Assembly: GCF_036246005.1 (NCBI RefSeq)
Contig: NZ_CP109171.1
Span: 62,001-126,000, forward strand
Source: Streptomyces sp. NBC_01723
Lineage (GTDB): Bacteria > Actinomycetota > Actinomycetes > Streptomycetales > Streptomycetaceae
Direction: 5' to 3'
Length of the DNA: 64,000 bases
A model generated the notes under the pieces. The model was not told the DNA's origin. It saw nothing but the letters and a program-made list of their open reading frames with translations, and searched no databases. Below, in pieces: positions 42,613-51,647 of this stretch (the stretch's first letter is position 1; each line of letters starts with the position of its first letter). Position numbers and translations under genes: made by a program.

Positions 42613-42942
42613 TCAGGCGGACGCCTCCCACCGGTAGAAGCGCCGTGCCATGGCGTCGGCCGGGGAGCGCCAGGTCGCGGGGTCGTAGGGGTCGATGAAC
42701 GGTTTGAGGTCGTCGCTGATCCGCACGAAGCGCGGGTCGTCCTTGGCGCCCTGGATCAGCTCGCCGCCGTTGTCCTCGTCGAAGTCCTGGAGGTGGAAGT
42801 AGAGGCCGTTGAAGGCGAACAGCTGGCGCCGCCGGGTGCCCATCCGGTGCGGCATGTCGGTCGCGTCGAACTCGGCGAACAGTTCGGCGACGTCCGCGCT
42901 CGAGCCGGGCGCCATGCGGGCCACGATCAGCGTGCTGTGCAT
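42613..42942 (-). CDS. TcmI/JadI-type polyketide cyclase
   Basis: A 109-aa alpha/beta-barrel cyclase of the TcmI family (STLIVARMAPGSSADVAELFAEFDATDMPHRMG at the start, FYRWEA at the end; WRSPADAMARRFYRW is the usual ending motif). It closes later rings of the angular skeleton. ATG 42942. It stands between the ABM oxygenase and ACP genes, the standard neighbourhood for angucyclines apart from the missing KS genes. Confidence 0.93.
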   Translation of the reverse strand: MHSTLIVARMAPGSSADVAELFAEFDATDMPHRMGTRRRQLFAFNGLYFHLQDFDEDNGGELIQGAKDDPRFVRISDDLKPFIDPYDPATWRSPADAMARRFYRWEASA

Positions 42943-43045
42943 AGTTCTCGCTCCTTGGCGGGTCCGATGGGGTGCGCGGGGCACGGGTGCCGGCCGGCGG
43001 CCGACGCCGTAGGGCCGGCGCGCGCCACCCGGTGCGCGGGCCGGG

Positions 43046-43741
43046 TTACTCGCCCGCGGCGCGCGTGTGCACGACGCGGTAGGTGTTCGCGTCGCACGCG
43101 ATCTGCAGCTCGGCGATGCGCTCGTCGTTGGTCTGCCGCGGCTTGGGCTTGCGCGCGTGGGGCAGGTCGCGGAACGCCTCGTAGCTCTCCTTGCTGTCCC
43201 ACTGGGAGTAGACGACGGCGAAGGCGCCCTCGACGAACATGGCGCGCAGCCCCTTGAAGACACTGTGCGAGCGGTAGCCGGGGACGTTCACCAGCCATTT
43301 TTGGCCCTCGCCCAGGAGCTTGACCAGCTCGGCCTGGTCGGCCTCGGCGACCCGGTGGACCTCGATGGCCGTGTAGTCGTCGCGCCCCGGCGAGACCTCG
43401 ACGCGGCCGCCGAGACCGGGGTGGGCCTGGGAGAAGGCGATCTCGTTCTGCAGCAGCCGGATGGCCGTGGTGATCTCGCGGAAGACGGGCAGTGTGCGGT
43501 GCTTGAACTCGTCGCCGGCGTAACGCTTCTCCAGGTCCTCGCCGCTGCGCCACTGGATCAGGTTGGCGGTGCCGGGGGTGTCCTGCCCGGCATGCACGGT
43601 CGAGGAGATCCATCCCTCGTAGGCAGCCGTGTCGACGATCTTGCCCATCTCGGTGAGCAGCTGCTCCTGGTGCTCGGGGGTGTCGGTGGTGAACAGGTTG
43701 AGGACGGTCAGGTAGTTGTCCTCGGTGGAGATGATCGGCAT
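43046..43741 (-). CDS. Two-domain ABM oxygenase, candidate B-ring opening enzyme (JadG/AlpJ/GilOII type)
   Basis: A 231-aa protein made of two antibiotic-biosynthesis-monooxygenase (ferredoxin-like) domains, about residues 1-105 and 115-225 (NLFTTDTPEHQEQLLTEMGK with STVHAGQD in the first, YTAIEVHRVAEADQAELVKLL with RSHSVFKG in the second). The length and doubled fold fit the JadG/AlpJ/GilOII group, which cleaves ring B of angucyclines during jadomycin, kinamycin and gilvocarcin formation. It lies next to a FAD monooxygenase, as AlpJ does with AlpK. The reaction is an inference. ATG 43741 follows GAAGGAACC. Confidence 0.85.
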   Translation of the reverse strand: MPIISTEDNYLTVLNLFTTDTPEHQEQLLTEMGKIVDTAAYEGWISSTVHAGQDTPGTANLIQWRSGEDLEKRYAGDEFKHRTLPVFREITTAIRLLQNEIAFSQAHPGLGGRVEVSPGRDDYTAIEVHRVAEADQAELVKLLGEGQKWLVNVPGYRSHSVFKGLRAMFVEGAFAVVYSQWDSKESYEAFRDLPHARKPKPRQTNDERIAELQIACDANTYRVVHTRAAGE

Positions 43742-43788
43742 GGTTCCTTCGCTTCCTCGGGATACGTGTGTGCGGTCAAAAGGACCGG

Positions 43789-45270
43789 TCAGGCGGCGGG
43801 GCCGAACCAGCGGGCGAGCGCGTCGGTGAGCGGCATGCCCGTGGCACCGGCGGCCGGTCCCTCACCGGCGGCGCCCACCCAGGCGATGTAGCCGTCGGGA
43901 CGGACGAGCACGGCGCCGAGGCCGTCTTCGGCGTCCTGCACGGTGACGGTGTCCACGCGGTCGGACCAGCCGTGGCCGGCGGCACGCAGATCCTCGCTCC
44001 CGGTGAGGTCGAGCAGCAGGCCACGGCCCGGCTGCAGGAAGGAGAAGACGCCCTGCTTCACGCCGTCCCGGGTGACCTGCTTGTCCTCCAGGCGGCGGCC
44101 CAGCAGCGGGTGGCGGTCGCATCCGACGTCGTGGCGGATGTCGAGCCCGGTGACCATGCCCACCAGGTGGCGCTGTACCTCCTCGTGCCGCACCAGCTCG
44201 GCGAAGACCTGCCGCAGCGGCGCGACCTCCTCGCCGCCGAGGTAAAGGGTGCGCTGGGCGAGGGTGTTGGCGAGGATGCGGGCTGCGACCGGGTGGCGCT
44301 CCAAGTGGTAGCTGTCGAGCAGCCCCTGGGGGGCCAGGCCCTTGACGTCCAGCGCGAGCTTCCAGCCGAGGTTGACGGCGTCCTGGATGCCGGCGCTCAT
44401 GCCCTGGGCGCCGATCGGCAGGTGGATGTGGGCGGCGTCGCCGGCGACGAAGACGCGGCCCTTGCGGTACTGGGTGGCCTGCCGGCTGACATCGGTGGTC
44501 GAGGAGACCCACAGCGGTGTGGCGCCGCTGATGTCCTCGCCGGACAGGCGGTGGAACGCCTCGGCGACCTCGTCGAAGGTGATCGGGCCCTGGCCGGTGC
44601 GCATCGGCTGTGCGCGGTCGTAGTAGATGACGCGGCTGCGGTCCGGACCGAGCGGCAGCACCATGACCATGCCGCCGGGCACCGGCTCGCCGCTGAAGCG
44701 CGGGCGCAGCTGTACGCCGGCGATGTCGGCGAAGCGCAGTTCGACGGTGGGCGCGGTGCCGTCGAAGTCGATCCCGGCGCTGGTGCGCACGACGCTGCGG
44801 GCGCCGTCGCAGCCGACGACGTGGCGGGCGCGGAGCGTGCCGGTGCCCTCGGCGGTGGCCACGTGGACGCGGACCTCGTCGTCGTCCTGTTCGACGCCGG
44901 TGACCTCGACTCCGCGGCGCACCTCGACACCGCGCTCCGCGATCCAGCCGGCGAGCATGCCCTCGGTCCGCGACTGGGGGATTCCGCGGGCTCCGTACGA
45001 GCCGTTCGCAATGACCCGGTAGTCGAGCGGCACTCCACCGAAATGACCGAACGGAATGACGTCGACATCGCCGAGCCGGGATATGAGTCCACGCTGTGCG
45101 AATTCCTCGATCGTGCGCGCGGAAAAGCCGAGGGCGCGGGATTCCTTGATGGGTTCGGCAAGCCGGTCCACGACCAGGGCGGAGACTCCATGGAGACTCA
45201 ACTCGCCCGCGAGCATGAGTCCGGTGGGCCCTGCTCCTACTACGATCACGTCCGCGTCAAAGGTGTCCAT
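43789..45270 (-). CDS. FAD-dependent angucycline monooxygenase
   Basis: A 493-aa PgaE-class flavoprotein, the first gene of the polyketide operon. It contains VVGAGPTGLMLAGELSLHG, GCDGARSVVRTSAGIDF and GDAAHIHLPIGAQGMSAGIQDAVNLGWKL. ATG 45270 follows GAGGGAAG. It is 47 nt upstream of the double-ABM oxygenase, with which it may act as the AlpK-like hydroxylase of the ring-contraction pair (inference from order). It diverges from the SnoaL-like gene across a 165-bp promoter region. Confidence 0.92.
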   Translation of the reverse strand: MDTFDADVIVVGAGPTGLMLAGELSLHGVSALVVDRLAEPIKESRALGFSARTIEEFAQRGLISRLGDVDVIPFGHFGGVPLDYRVIANGSYGARGIPQSRTEGMLAGWIAERGVEVRRGVEVTGVEQDDDEVRVHVATAEGTGTLRARHVVGCDGARSVVRTSAGIDFDGTAPTVELRFADIAGVQLRPRFSGEPVPGGMVMVLPLGPDRSRVIYYDRAQPMRTGQGPITFDEVAEAFHRLSGEDISGATPLWVSSTTDVSRQATQYRKGRVFVAGDAAHIHLPIGAQGMSAGIQDAVNLGWKLALDVKGLAPQGLLDSYHLERHPVAARILANTLAQRTLYLGGEEVAPLRQVFAELVRHEEVQRHLVGMVTGLDIRHDVGCDRHPLLGRRLEDKQVTRDGVKQGVFSFLQPGRGLLLDLTGSEDLRAAGHGWSDRVDTVTVQDAEDGLGAVLVRPDGYIAWVGAAGEGPAAGATGMPLTDALARWFGPAA

Positions 45271-45435
45271 CTTCCCTCTTCCGACTGGTGTTTGATGAGT
45301 ATTGCCGGACCATGGAGGAACGGTAAAGCGAGTCCGGTACAGGCTTTGCGCAATCCATTACAGAACTTCGCCGGTAATGTCAGATCTCTGGCAGGGTGCT
45401 GGTCCGCCGGCCGCGCCCGGCGCCATGCTCGAGCG

Positions 45436-45903
45436 GTGACTTCCCCTCTCTTGCCCGCCGATTCGGCCGCGGCCGCCGATTCCGCGGACGCCGCAGTGGT
45501 CGCCGAACTCATGGGCCGTTATCTGGTCACGCTCGACGACGAGGAGCCCGACGACGCGTGGGCCCGGAGCCTGTTCACCGAGGACGCGACCGTCGCCTTC
45601 CCGATGAGCCGCCACCAGGGGTGCGCCGGACTCGCCGAGTGGCACCGCGCCTCGCTCGCGGCGTTCGCGCGCACCCAGCACCTGGGCTCGCCGGCGGTGG
45701 TGACCGTCACCGGGGACAGCGCGGTGTTCCGCGCCAACGTGCTGACCACGCACGTGCATCACCCGGGCGGGGACCGGCCGCCGCTCTTTCGTGCGGGGAC
45801 GCTCGCCTCCGGCGAGGCCCGCAGGACGGCTGCCGGGTGGCGGATCGGCGAGCTGTCGTTCCGGGTCCTGTTCACCGAGGGCGAGCCCCCCGTACGGGGC
45901 TGA
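45436..45903 (+). CDS. SnoaL/NTF2-like protein
   Basis: A 155-aa protein of the SnoaL_4 cone fold (AVVAELMGRYLVTLDDEEPDDAWARSLFTEDATVAFPM). Members act as cyclases, dehydratases, hydroxylases or small-ligand binders in polyketide clusters. GTG at 45436 is the likely start; the only ribosome-like sequence is CGAG. It is divergent from the main polyketide operon and ends 12 nt before the convergent PPTase gene. A ring-cyclising or isomerising role is plausible but unproven. Confidence 0.78.
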   Translation: MTSPLLPADSAAAADSADAAVVAELMGRYLVTLDDEEPDDAWARSLFTEDATVAFPMSRHQGCAGLAEWHRASLAAFARTQHLGSPAVVTVTGDSAVFRANVLTTHVHHPGGDRPPLFRAGTLASGEARRTAAGWRIGELSFRVLFTEGEPPVRG

Positions 45904-45915
45904 TCACCGCGGGGC

Positions 45916-46878
45916 TCAGATGTCCACGGCCGGGCCCTCCTCCCCGGGCGGGGTCATCGCCGTGAGCAGGCGCGGGTCCAGCATGGTGGTGACCGAGGTG
46001 TCCCCGGCCGGGTCGAGCCCGGCGTCGTGGCAGGCCGCGCTGATCAGGTAGCGGCCGAGCACCGGATGGGTGGCGAACGCCCACTCGTCGCCGAGTGCCG
46101 CGGCACCGTCGGGGGTGCGCAGGCCGCCGAGGGCGAGGCCGAAGCCGAACTCGGTGAAGGCGAGCCGCATGCCCTGCCCGAGCGCCTTGGTGTACGCCTC
46201 CTTCAGGGTCCACAGCCGCAGCACGCACGCCGCCCGCTGCTGCGCGGACAGCGCGTCGAGTTCGGCCACCTCGGCCGGCGTGCACATCCGGCCGAGCATC
46301 AGGTCCAGGTCGAAGCGCCGGTCCGCGCACTCGGCGTCCAGTCCGATCCGGCCCATCCGGCTGATCCCGACGGCCATCAGCTCACCGGTGTGCGTCAGCG
46401 CGACCTCCACCTGGTCGAGGCCGCGCAGGTAGGGGCGGCCGCCGAGACGGTAGGCGATGTCGATGTCCTCGGGCCGGATGCCGAGCGCGGCCGCCGCGGT
46501 GTACTTGATGAGCAGCCGGGAAGCGGCGAACCGGCTGCGGACGGCGGGGTCGTTCGTGCCGGTGTAGCGGTTCCAGTCCCGCCCCAGCAGCGCCTCGAGG
46601 CGCGGCGTGGTGAGCACCGCGGGAAACCACTCGGTCCACGTCGCGTACGCCACCGTGGTCCCGCGCTCCAGGAGGTCCTCGCGTATGCGCAGCCAGGAGC
46701 TGTCCGGGCGCGGGATGTGCACGGGCGGCGCGACGGCGGAACCGTGCGCGGTGGCGACGACGCCCAGTGCGCTCAGACGCCGCAGGGTGTCGAGGACGCC
46801 CACGGCGTCACGGGAGTCGATGTCGTCCGTGACGCGGCCGTCGTCCCCGCGTGCGGCCACAGGCTCCCTGTGGTTCAT
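45916..46878 (-). CDS. Sfp-type 4'-phosphopantetheinyl transferase
   Basis: A 320-aa PPTase, which transfers phosphopantetheine from CoA onto the ACP Ser43. The motifs are RFAASRLLIKYTAAAALG, VALTHTGELMAVGISRMGRIGLDAEC and the metal/CoA helix LWTLKEAYTKALGQGM. It carries about 90 extra N-terminal residues relative to Sfp. ATG 46878. It is the last gene of a three-gene run with the acyl-CoA dehydrogenase and second aromatase/cyclase. Confidence 0.92.
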   Translation of the reverse strand: MNHREPVAARGDDGRVTDDIDSRDAVGVLDTLRRLSALGVVATAHGSAVAPPVHIPRPDSSWLRIREDLLERGTTVAYATWTEWFPAVLTTPRLEALLGRDWNRYTGTNDPAVRSRFAASRLLIKYTAAAALGIRPEDIDIAYRLGGRPYLRGLDQVEVALTHTGELMAVGISRMGRIGLDAECADRRFDLDLMLGRMCTPAEVAELDALSAQQRAACVLRLWTLKEAYTKALGQGMRLAFTEFGFGLALGGLRTPDGAAALGDEWAFATHPVLGRYLISAACHDAGLDPAGDTSVTTMLDPRLLTAMTPPGEEGPAVDI

Positions 46879-46972
46879 GGTGTTCGCCTCCCAGCGTCGT
46901 CCTGCGGGTCCGGCGGCCGGCTCCCGGGCCGGCCGGCATCCCGGGCCGGATCGTTTCTGCCCAGTGGGGGCC

Positions 46973-48784
46973 TCACGCGAGCCGCATCCCGTAGAGGTCG
47001 AAGCTGCGCCCGTCGCGGTACCGGTCCACGAGCCGGGCCGCCAGCTCCTGGGTGATGCCGTCCGGCAGGTCAGGCACGTCCAGTCCGAGGCGGCGGCCGA
47101 ACCTGGTCAGGGCGATCAGCGCCCACTCGGGCTCGGCGAGCAGGCCGCCGTCCGGGGTGCCGAGGCCGGCGTTCTCGCGGACCCCGAGGCAGGACGCGGC
47201 CGCGAGCAGCAGGCAGTACCGGTCGACGAGGACGTACGCGGCCGGTGCGAGCGCCCCGGTGTCCGGGCGCCCCAGGAGGGTGGCGCACCGCTGGGCGAGG
47301 CTGTGCACCTCGGCGGCGAAGGCGCGGGCGAGGTCGGCGAGCGCGGCCCACCTGGGGCCGCGGTCCCGCGTGCCGTCGAGCCGGGCGGCGGCGCCGGGCA
47401 GTACGGCGAGCAGACCGTCGCAGCCGCTGTGCGGATCGCGGGGTTTTGCGTCGAGCCGTCTAAAGTCGAGCGCGCTGCGCCCGGCACCCGGGGTGAAGAG
47501 GGCGCCGGGTGCTTCCTGTCCGTTGTCTGCGTCGCGGGCCGCGTGGGCGAGGGTGCGCAGATGGGGGACGAGCACGGCCTGGGTGTCGGCGGTGCCGGCG
47601 TGTCCGAGCCCGGCCACCGGGAGGTCGCGCACGAGTTTCTGGAAGCCGCCGTAGGCGGGGCCGCGGTCGTACCCGCGCGCACCGAGCACCGCGGCGAGTT
47701 CGTCGAGGTCCTCATGGAGCAGTGCCGACACGGCGTACTTGACGGCGGCGGAGGGAACCAGTGCGTGCTCGGGCGCCAGGTCGAGCAGCCGCAGACCGGT
47801 GACGGCGAGGCTGTCGCAGGCGAGCAGGTCGGCGAAGACTCCGGCGAGCACCCGGCCGCGGCGGCCGCGCAGTGTCAGGCCGCGCCGGGACTCGCTGACG
47901 GCCCGGACGGCGTAGCGCAGCGCGCTGTCCATTCCGCCGACCAGAGCACCGCCGGACACCAGCGCCCGGCTGACCTGGAAGGTGCGCAGGGAGAGGCTGA
48001 CGCCCTCGCCCCGCTCTCCCACCAGGGCGTCGGCGGGCACCGGGCAGTCCTCGAGCCGCAGCCCCGCGTAGTGTGCGCCGCGCATGCCGTGGGTGCGGGC
48101 GCGGGGCAGCCGGTGCACGGCGTGCGCCGGCAGCCTGCCGCTCTCGAGCAGGAACACGGAGTGGCTGTCCGGGCCGTCGCCGGGCGCGGTGCGGACGTAG
48201 GCGACGAAGGTGTCGGCGCGGTCGGCGTTGATGACGACGTCCTTGCGGCCGTCGACCACGTAGCCGTCGGGCGCGGGCCGTGCGGTGTACTCGCCGCGCA
48301 GGATCGCGTTGGCGTGGGCGAACTCGCGGTGCAGGATCGTGATCCGGCCGCCGCCGAGCAGCAGCGACGCGGTGTCCCGGCGCTGGCGCTCGTCGCCCGC
48401 GGTCCACACCACGGACGCCGCGAACAGGGCGGTCACCCCGGCGCCGAAGCCGAGCGCGACGTCCCTGCGGAAGACCGGCCGCAGCACCTGGGTGAGTGCC
48501 TCGACGCCGGTGAAGCGGCCGCCCAGGACGGTGGGCACGAACTCGGCGGCCAGTTTGAAGCGGCCGAGCAGGTCTTCGGTGGCGGCGGGTACCTCGCGCC
48601 GTTCGTCGGCGGCGAGCAGCGCCTGCTGGCCGTGCGGGTTGCCGTCGGCGAAGGGGTCGCCGAGCAGGTCCTCGAGGTACCGGGCCCGGGCGGCTCCGTC
48701 ACCAAAGACCCGCGGGACCCGGGCGTGAGCGGTCACACCCGCGGCCACGGTCGTGCCGGAACCCGCGGTGAGACTGTCGTTCAC
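46973..48784 (-). CDS. Acyl-CoA dehydrogenase-family flavoprotein
   Basis: A 603-aa acyl-CoA dehydrogenase-like protein with extended C-terminal region. Family landmarks include DGYVVDGRKDVVINADRADTFVAYVRT (middle domain), GMRGAHYAGLRLEDCPVPADALVGERGEG and the helical SRALVSGGALVGGMDSALRYAVRAV. It may dehydrogenate a starter or an intermediate; with a second aromatase/cyclase beside it, a non-acetate starter or a late dehydrogenation is possible (inference). GTG at 48784 follows GGAGGTC. It lies between the second aromatase/cyclase and the PPTase. Confidence 0.82.
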   Translation of the reverse strand: MNDSLTAGSGTTVAAGVTAHARVPRVFGDGAARARYLEDLLGDPFADGNPHGQQALLAADERREVPAATEDLLGRFKLAAEFVPTVLGGRFTGVEALTQVLRPVFRRDVALGFGAGVTALFAASVVWTAGDERQRRDTASLLLGGGRITILHREFAHANAILRGEYTARPAPDGYVVDGRKDVVINADRADTFVAYVRTAPGDGPDSHSVFLLESGRLPAHAVHRLPRARTHGMRGAHYAGLRLEDCPVPADALVGERGEGVSLSLRTFQVSRALVSGGALVGGMDSALRYAVRAVSESRRGLTLRGRRGRVLAGVFADLLACDSLAVTGLRLLDLAPEHALVPSAAVKYAVSALLHEDLDELAAVLGARGYDRGPAYGGFQKLVRDLPVAGLGHAGTADTQAVLVPHLRTLAHAARDADNGQEAPGALFTPGAGRSALDFRRLDAKPRDPHSGCDGLLAVLPGAAARLDGTRDRGPRWAALADLARAFAAEVHSLAQRCATLLGRPDTGALAPAAYVLVDRYCLLLAAASCLGVRENAGLGTPDGGLLAEPEWALIALTRFGRRLGLDVPDLPDGITQELAARLVDRYRDGRSFDLYGMRLA

Positions 48785-48879
48785 GTGCGACCTCCAACGT
48801 CGGCCCGTCCGGCGGGGGCGGAGGGGCAAGAACAGCGCGATGAGCGGGAGGGGTGCGGCCCGGGGGGAGGCGGTGCGGC

Positions 48880-49857
48880 TCAGGCCCGGCGGGCCGGCGC
48901 GCACTCGGCGTGCTCCCTGGCCAGCCGCAGCGCGACGCCGCTCTCCCGGGCGAGCCGGGAGCGCAGGGCCTTACGTGCGAGGCGTACCGCGTCCACGCCG
49001 TCGCCGTACCGCTCGCGGACACCGTCCTCGTCGAGGACCGCGTGGTGCCGCGCGACGACGGTGACCCCCGCGCCCCAGGGGTTGGGTTCGACCGACCATT
49101 CCCCCGCGTGCGCGGCGAGCAGCGCCGGCTCCTCGGTGTCCCTGATGTCCTTGTAGACGATGCGCCCGGCGTGCGGGAATCCGATCCGTACCGATTCCGT
49201 CGTCCGCGCGGTCCCGTCGGCGCCGTCGAGTTCCACGGTCATCAGCTGCACTCCGGGCCCGCGTTCGGCGATGTCGATCCCCTTCGCGCCGGGTACCGCG
49301 TCGGGCCGGTCGCCGAACCGGTGCAGGAAGTCGTACACCGGCTCGACGGGGGTGTCGACGCTCACGGCGTCCTCGAAGGACAGGACCAGGTCGTCGAGGC
49401 GGCGCCAGCGCTCGGCGAGCTGCCGGAGGTTGTCGAGGGCGGCCCGGCTGTTGGCGGTGGTGGCCCTCTTCACCCAGTCCACGTCGGCGCGCGCGTTGTC
49501 GGTCACGGTGAAGTCGTTGCTGAGGGTGACGAGCGACCGCTCGGGGCCTCGCGGTTCGACGGTCCAGCTGCCGCCCATCGAGGTCACCGGCCGGGGCAGC
49601 ACCTCCTGGCGGAAGTCGACCCGGTGCGCCACCGGGTCCAGGACACGTCGGGTGGTCCAGGACTTGACCTCGCCGTTGGCCATGACCCACATCCGCAGCC
49701 GCTCCGACTCACCGTCGAACTCGAGCTGTTCGACATGGAGGGTCGGCGGCAGGAAGATGGGCCAGCGCAGCGCGTCGGCGATCAGACCGTAGAGCACGCC
49801 GGCGGGGGCGTCGACCTGCGCGTGCTGGGCCATGCGGTGCACGGGCGCGAGATACAT
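48880..49857 (-). CDS. Second didomain aromatase/cyclase
   Basis: A 325-aa protein with two SRPBCC domains (first: MAQHAQVDAPAGVLYGLIADALRWPIFLPPTLH; second from about residue 165: LVLSFEDAVSVDTPVEPVYDFLHRFGDRPD). It is homologous to, but clearly diverged from, the 40427-41371 product, with the FLPP-HVE and MGGSW landmarks conserved. One didomain ARO/CYC normally suffices for an angucycline, so the second may act on a later ring or a different starter, or be a relic. ATG 49857 follows GAGAGGTG. Confidence 0.9.
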   Translation of the reverse strand: MYLAPVHRMAQHAQVDAPAGVLYGLIADALRWPIFLPPTLHVEQLEFDGESERLRMWVMANGEVKSWTTRRVLDPVAHRVDFRQEVLPRPVTSMGGSWTVEPRGPERSLVTLSNDFTVTDNARADVDWVKRATTANSRAALDNLRQLAERWRRLDDLVLSFEDAVSVDTPVEPVYDFLHRFGDRPDAVPGAKGIDIAERGPGVQLMTVELDGADGTARTTESVRIGFPHAGRIVYKDIRDTEEPALLAAHAGEWSVEPNPWGAGVTVVARHHAVLDEDGVRERYGDGVDAVRLARKALRSRLARESGVALRLAREHAECAPARRA

Positions 49858-50567
49858 CCCCACACCTCTCTCGTCTCGGCGTCCGGAAGGCGGGGCGGGC
49901 CGCCGTGGACGCCGCCCGCCTGTGGGTACAGGCTCGCCATGGACTGTGTCCTGATCCGGTGGAGAACGACTCGTCCGCTTCTCGAACACCGCTGGAATCC
50001 GCAGCGGAACACGGGGCGCCCCCGTGAACGACGACCGTGCTGGACGCCGGATCGATTAGGGCACGACCTCCCTGCCCCACCCTGCGGCACCGCTCCCCCA
50101 CACCGGTGTCCGGACGGCCGCGCCGGGCAAACGCCACGCCGCCCCCGCACCCGACCCGGCCACTCGTCCGGGCGCTCTCCTCACCCCAAGACCGGGCCCG
50201 GCCGCTCCCCCGCCGCGTCACACCGGCACCGGCCCAGAGCCCGGCCACTCCCCCACCGCCCACACCCACACCGGCCCAGAGCCCGGCCACTCCCCCACCG
50301 CCCACACCGACACCGGCCCAGGGCCTTCACGCTCGCCTGAGGAGTTGCGCCCGCCCCACTCACACCCGTCCCACGGCCGCTTCCCGCACCGGGTGACACC
50401 ACGTCGGGTCACGGAACACCGGCCCCCGCGACCATCACTGCGCCGGGACCTCCAGCCCGGTCACCGAACGCTCGACTCGGAGTCCAGAGGACGTCAGACG
50501 GTCCTCGAGGGGCCGCTTCCAGCCTGAGCGGAGTGGCACGACGATCCGCCGACCGAAGGGGGCCCCG
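49858..50567. other. 710-bp interval, no gene; contains a 42-bp tandem repeat
   Basis: No frame here has both a ribosome site and plausible protein features. Near its middle the 42-bp unit CACCGGCCCAGAGCCCGGCC... occurs as two full copies (50227-50268, 50269-50310, one mismatch at the junction) and a partial third copy (50311-50320). The rest is CCG-rich. A promoter for the second aromatase/cyclase gene should lie at the left end. Confidence 0.6.
50227..50320. repeat. 42-bp tandem repeat, 2.2 copies
   Basis: Full units at 50227-50268 and 50269-50310 differ only at the last base pair, then a 10-base partial third follows. No stem or known binding site is obvious in the unit. Probably slippage-derived. 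Confidence 0.8.
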
Positions 50568-50792
50568 ATGACGATCGCCCGGCGTCTGCTCCGGCTGTCC
50601 CGCGCCCTGGCCACCACTGTCTGGCAGTCCATGGTCGCCGTCGGCGCCGTCCAGCTCGCCGGCGAGACGGCCCGCGCCGACACCCGCCTGGTGGACGCGC
50701 CTGCGCCGGGTCACCCCGAACGCCTGCGCCCCGACGTGCCGTTGACCGCGCTGGAGCGCGCGCTGCTGAAGGACATCGGCCCGGCACGCTGA
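50568..50792 (+). CDS. Small DUF6059-like protein beside SARP gene
   Basis: A 74-aa protein with a short hydrophobic N-terminal region and a C-terminal motif PGHPERLRPDVPLTALERALL. This PGHPERL...PLT-x-x-ERAL motif is, to my memory, that of DUF6059, small Streptomyces proteins found next to SARP regulators; their function is unknown. ATG 50568 has GAAGGGGGCC upstream. It converges with the SARP gene 33 nt away. Confidence 0.65.
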   Translation: MTIARRLLRLSRALATTVWQSMVAVGAVQLAGETARADTRLVDAPAPGHPERLRPDVPLTALERALLKDIGPAR

Positions 50793-50825
50793 CGGACGCG
50801 GTGCAGCCGCCGGGCCGTCGCCGGG

Positions 50826-51647
50826 TCAGGCCGCGTACAGGTCGAAGGTAGAGGTGCGTCGCGGCCCGGACGCCAGGTCGAGCTGGGGGTCCACGGCGAG
50901 GATCGCCTGGTGCAGCCGCTGCAGCTGCGGCGAGGGCTCCACGCCCAGCTCGTCGACCAGGCGGCGGCGCAGCCGGTGGAAGACGTCGAGCGCGGCGGCC
51001 TGCCGCCCGCAGCGGTAGAGCGCCACCATGGCCTGGGAGTGCAGCCCCTCGTGTTCGGGGTGGCGGGCGATCAGGTCCGTGAGTTCGGCGGTGACTTCGG
51101 CGTGCCGGCCGATCCTGAGGTCGGCGTCGATGCGGCGCTCGCGCGTGACGAGCCGGCTCTCCGCCAGCCGCATCGCCTCGATCTCCAGGACCGGGCCGAC
51201 GGGAACGTCGACCAGCGGAGGCCCCTGCCACAGGCTGAGCGCGGTGCGGTAGGTGCGGGCGGCCCGCTCGTCCTCGCCGTCCTCGAAGGCCTGCTGGCCC
51301 TCGGCGACGAGGCGTTCGTAGGCGTGGACGTCGACCGCCTCGGCCGGTATCTGCAGCAGATAGCCGCCGTGCCGGGTGGCCAGGACGTCCTTGGCGGTGC
51401 CCGGAGCGCCGGGCCCCATCGCGGTACCCAGCCGGCGCCGCAGCTGGAGGATGTAGGTCTGCAGGGTGGTCAGGGCGCTCTGGGGCAGTCCGGTGCCCCA
51501 GATCTCCTCCATGAGCGTGGGCACGGGCATGACCCGGCCCGGGTAGAGCGCGAGCAGGGCCAGGATCTGGCGCGGCTTCCCGGCCGTGGGAACGATCGAC
51601 ATCCCGTTGACGTCGGCACTCAGCGGACCCAGAACACGAATCTCCAT
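50826..51647 (-). CDS. SARP-family transcriptional activator 1
   Basis: A 273-aa SARP with an N-terminal OmpR-like winged helix (MEIRVLGPLSADVNG, KPRQILALLALYPG, LMEEIWGTGLPQSALTTLQTYILQLRRRLG) and a bacterial transcriptional activation domain (residues about 100-255). It lacks the ATPase/TPR extension of large SARPs. These bind heptameric direct repeats near -35 boxes and activate pathway operons. ATG 51647 follows GGAAGGAAG. With the second SARP it likely activates the polyketide and hydrazine operons. Confidence 0.94.
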   Translation of the reverse strand: MEIRVLGPLSADVNGMSIVPTAGKPRQILALLALYPGRVMPVPTLMEEIWGTGLPQSALTTLQTYILQLRRRLGTAMGPGAPGTAKDVLATRHGGYLLQIPAEAVDVHAYERLVAEGQQAFEDGEDERAARTYRTALSLWQGPPLVDVPVGPVLEIEAMRLAESRLVTRERRIDADLRIGRHAEVTAELTDLIARHPEHEGLHSQAMVALYRCGRQAAALDVFHRLRRRLVDELGVEPSPQLQRLHQAILAVDPQLDLASGPRRTSTFDLYAA

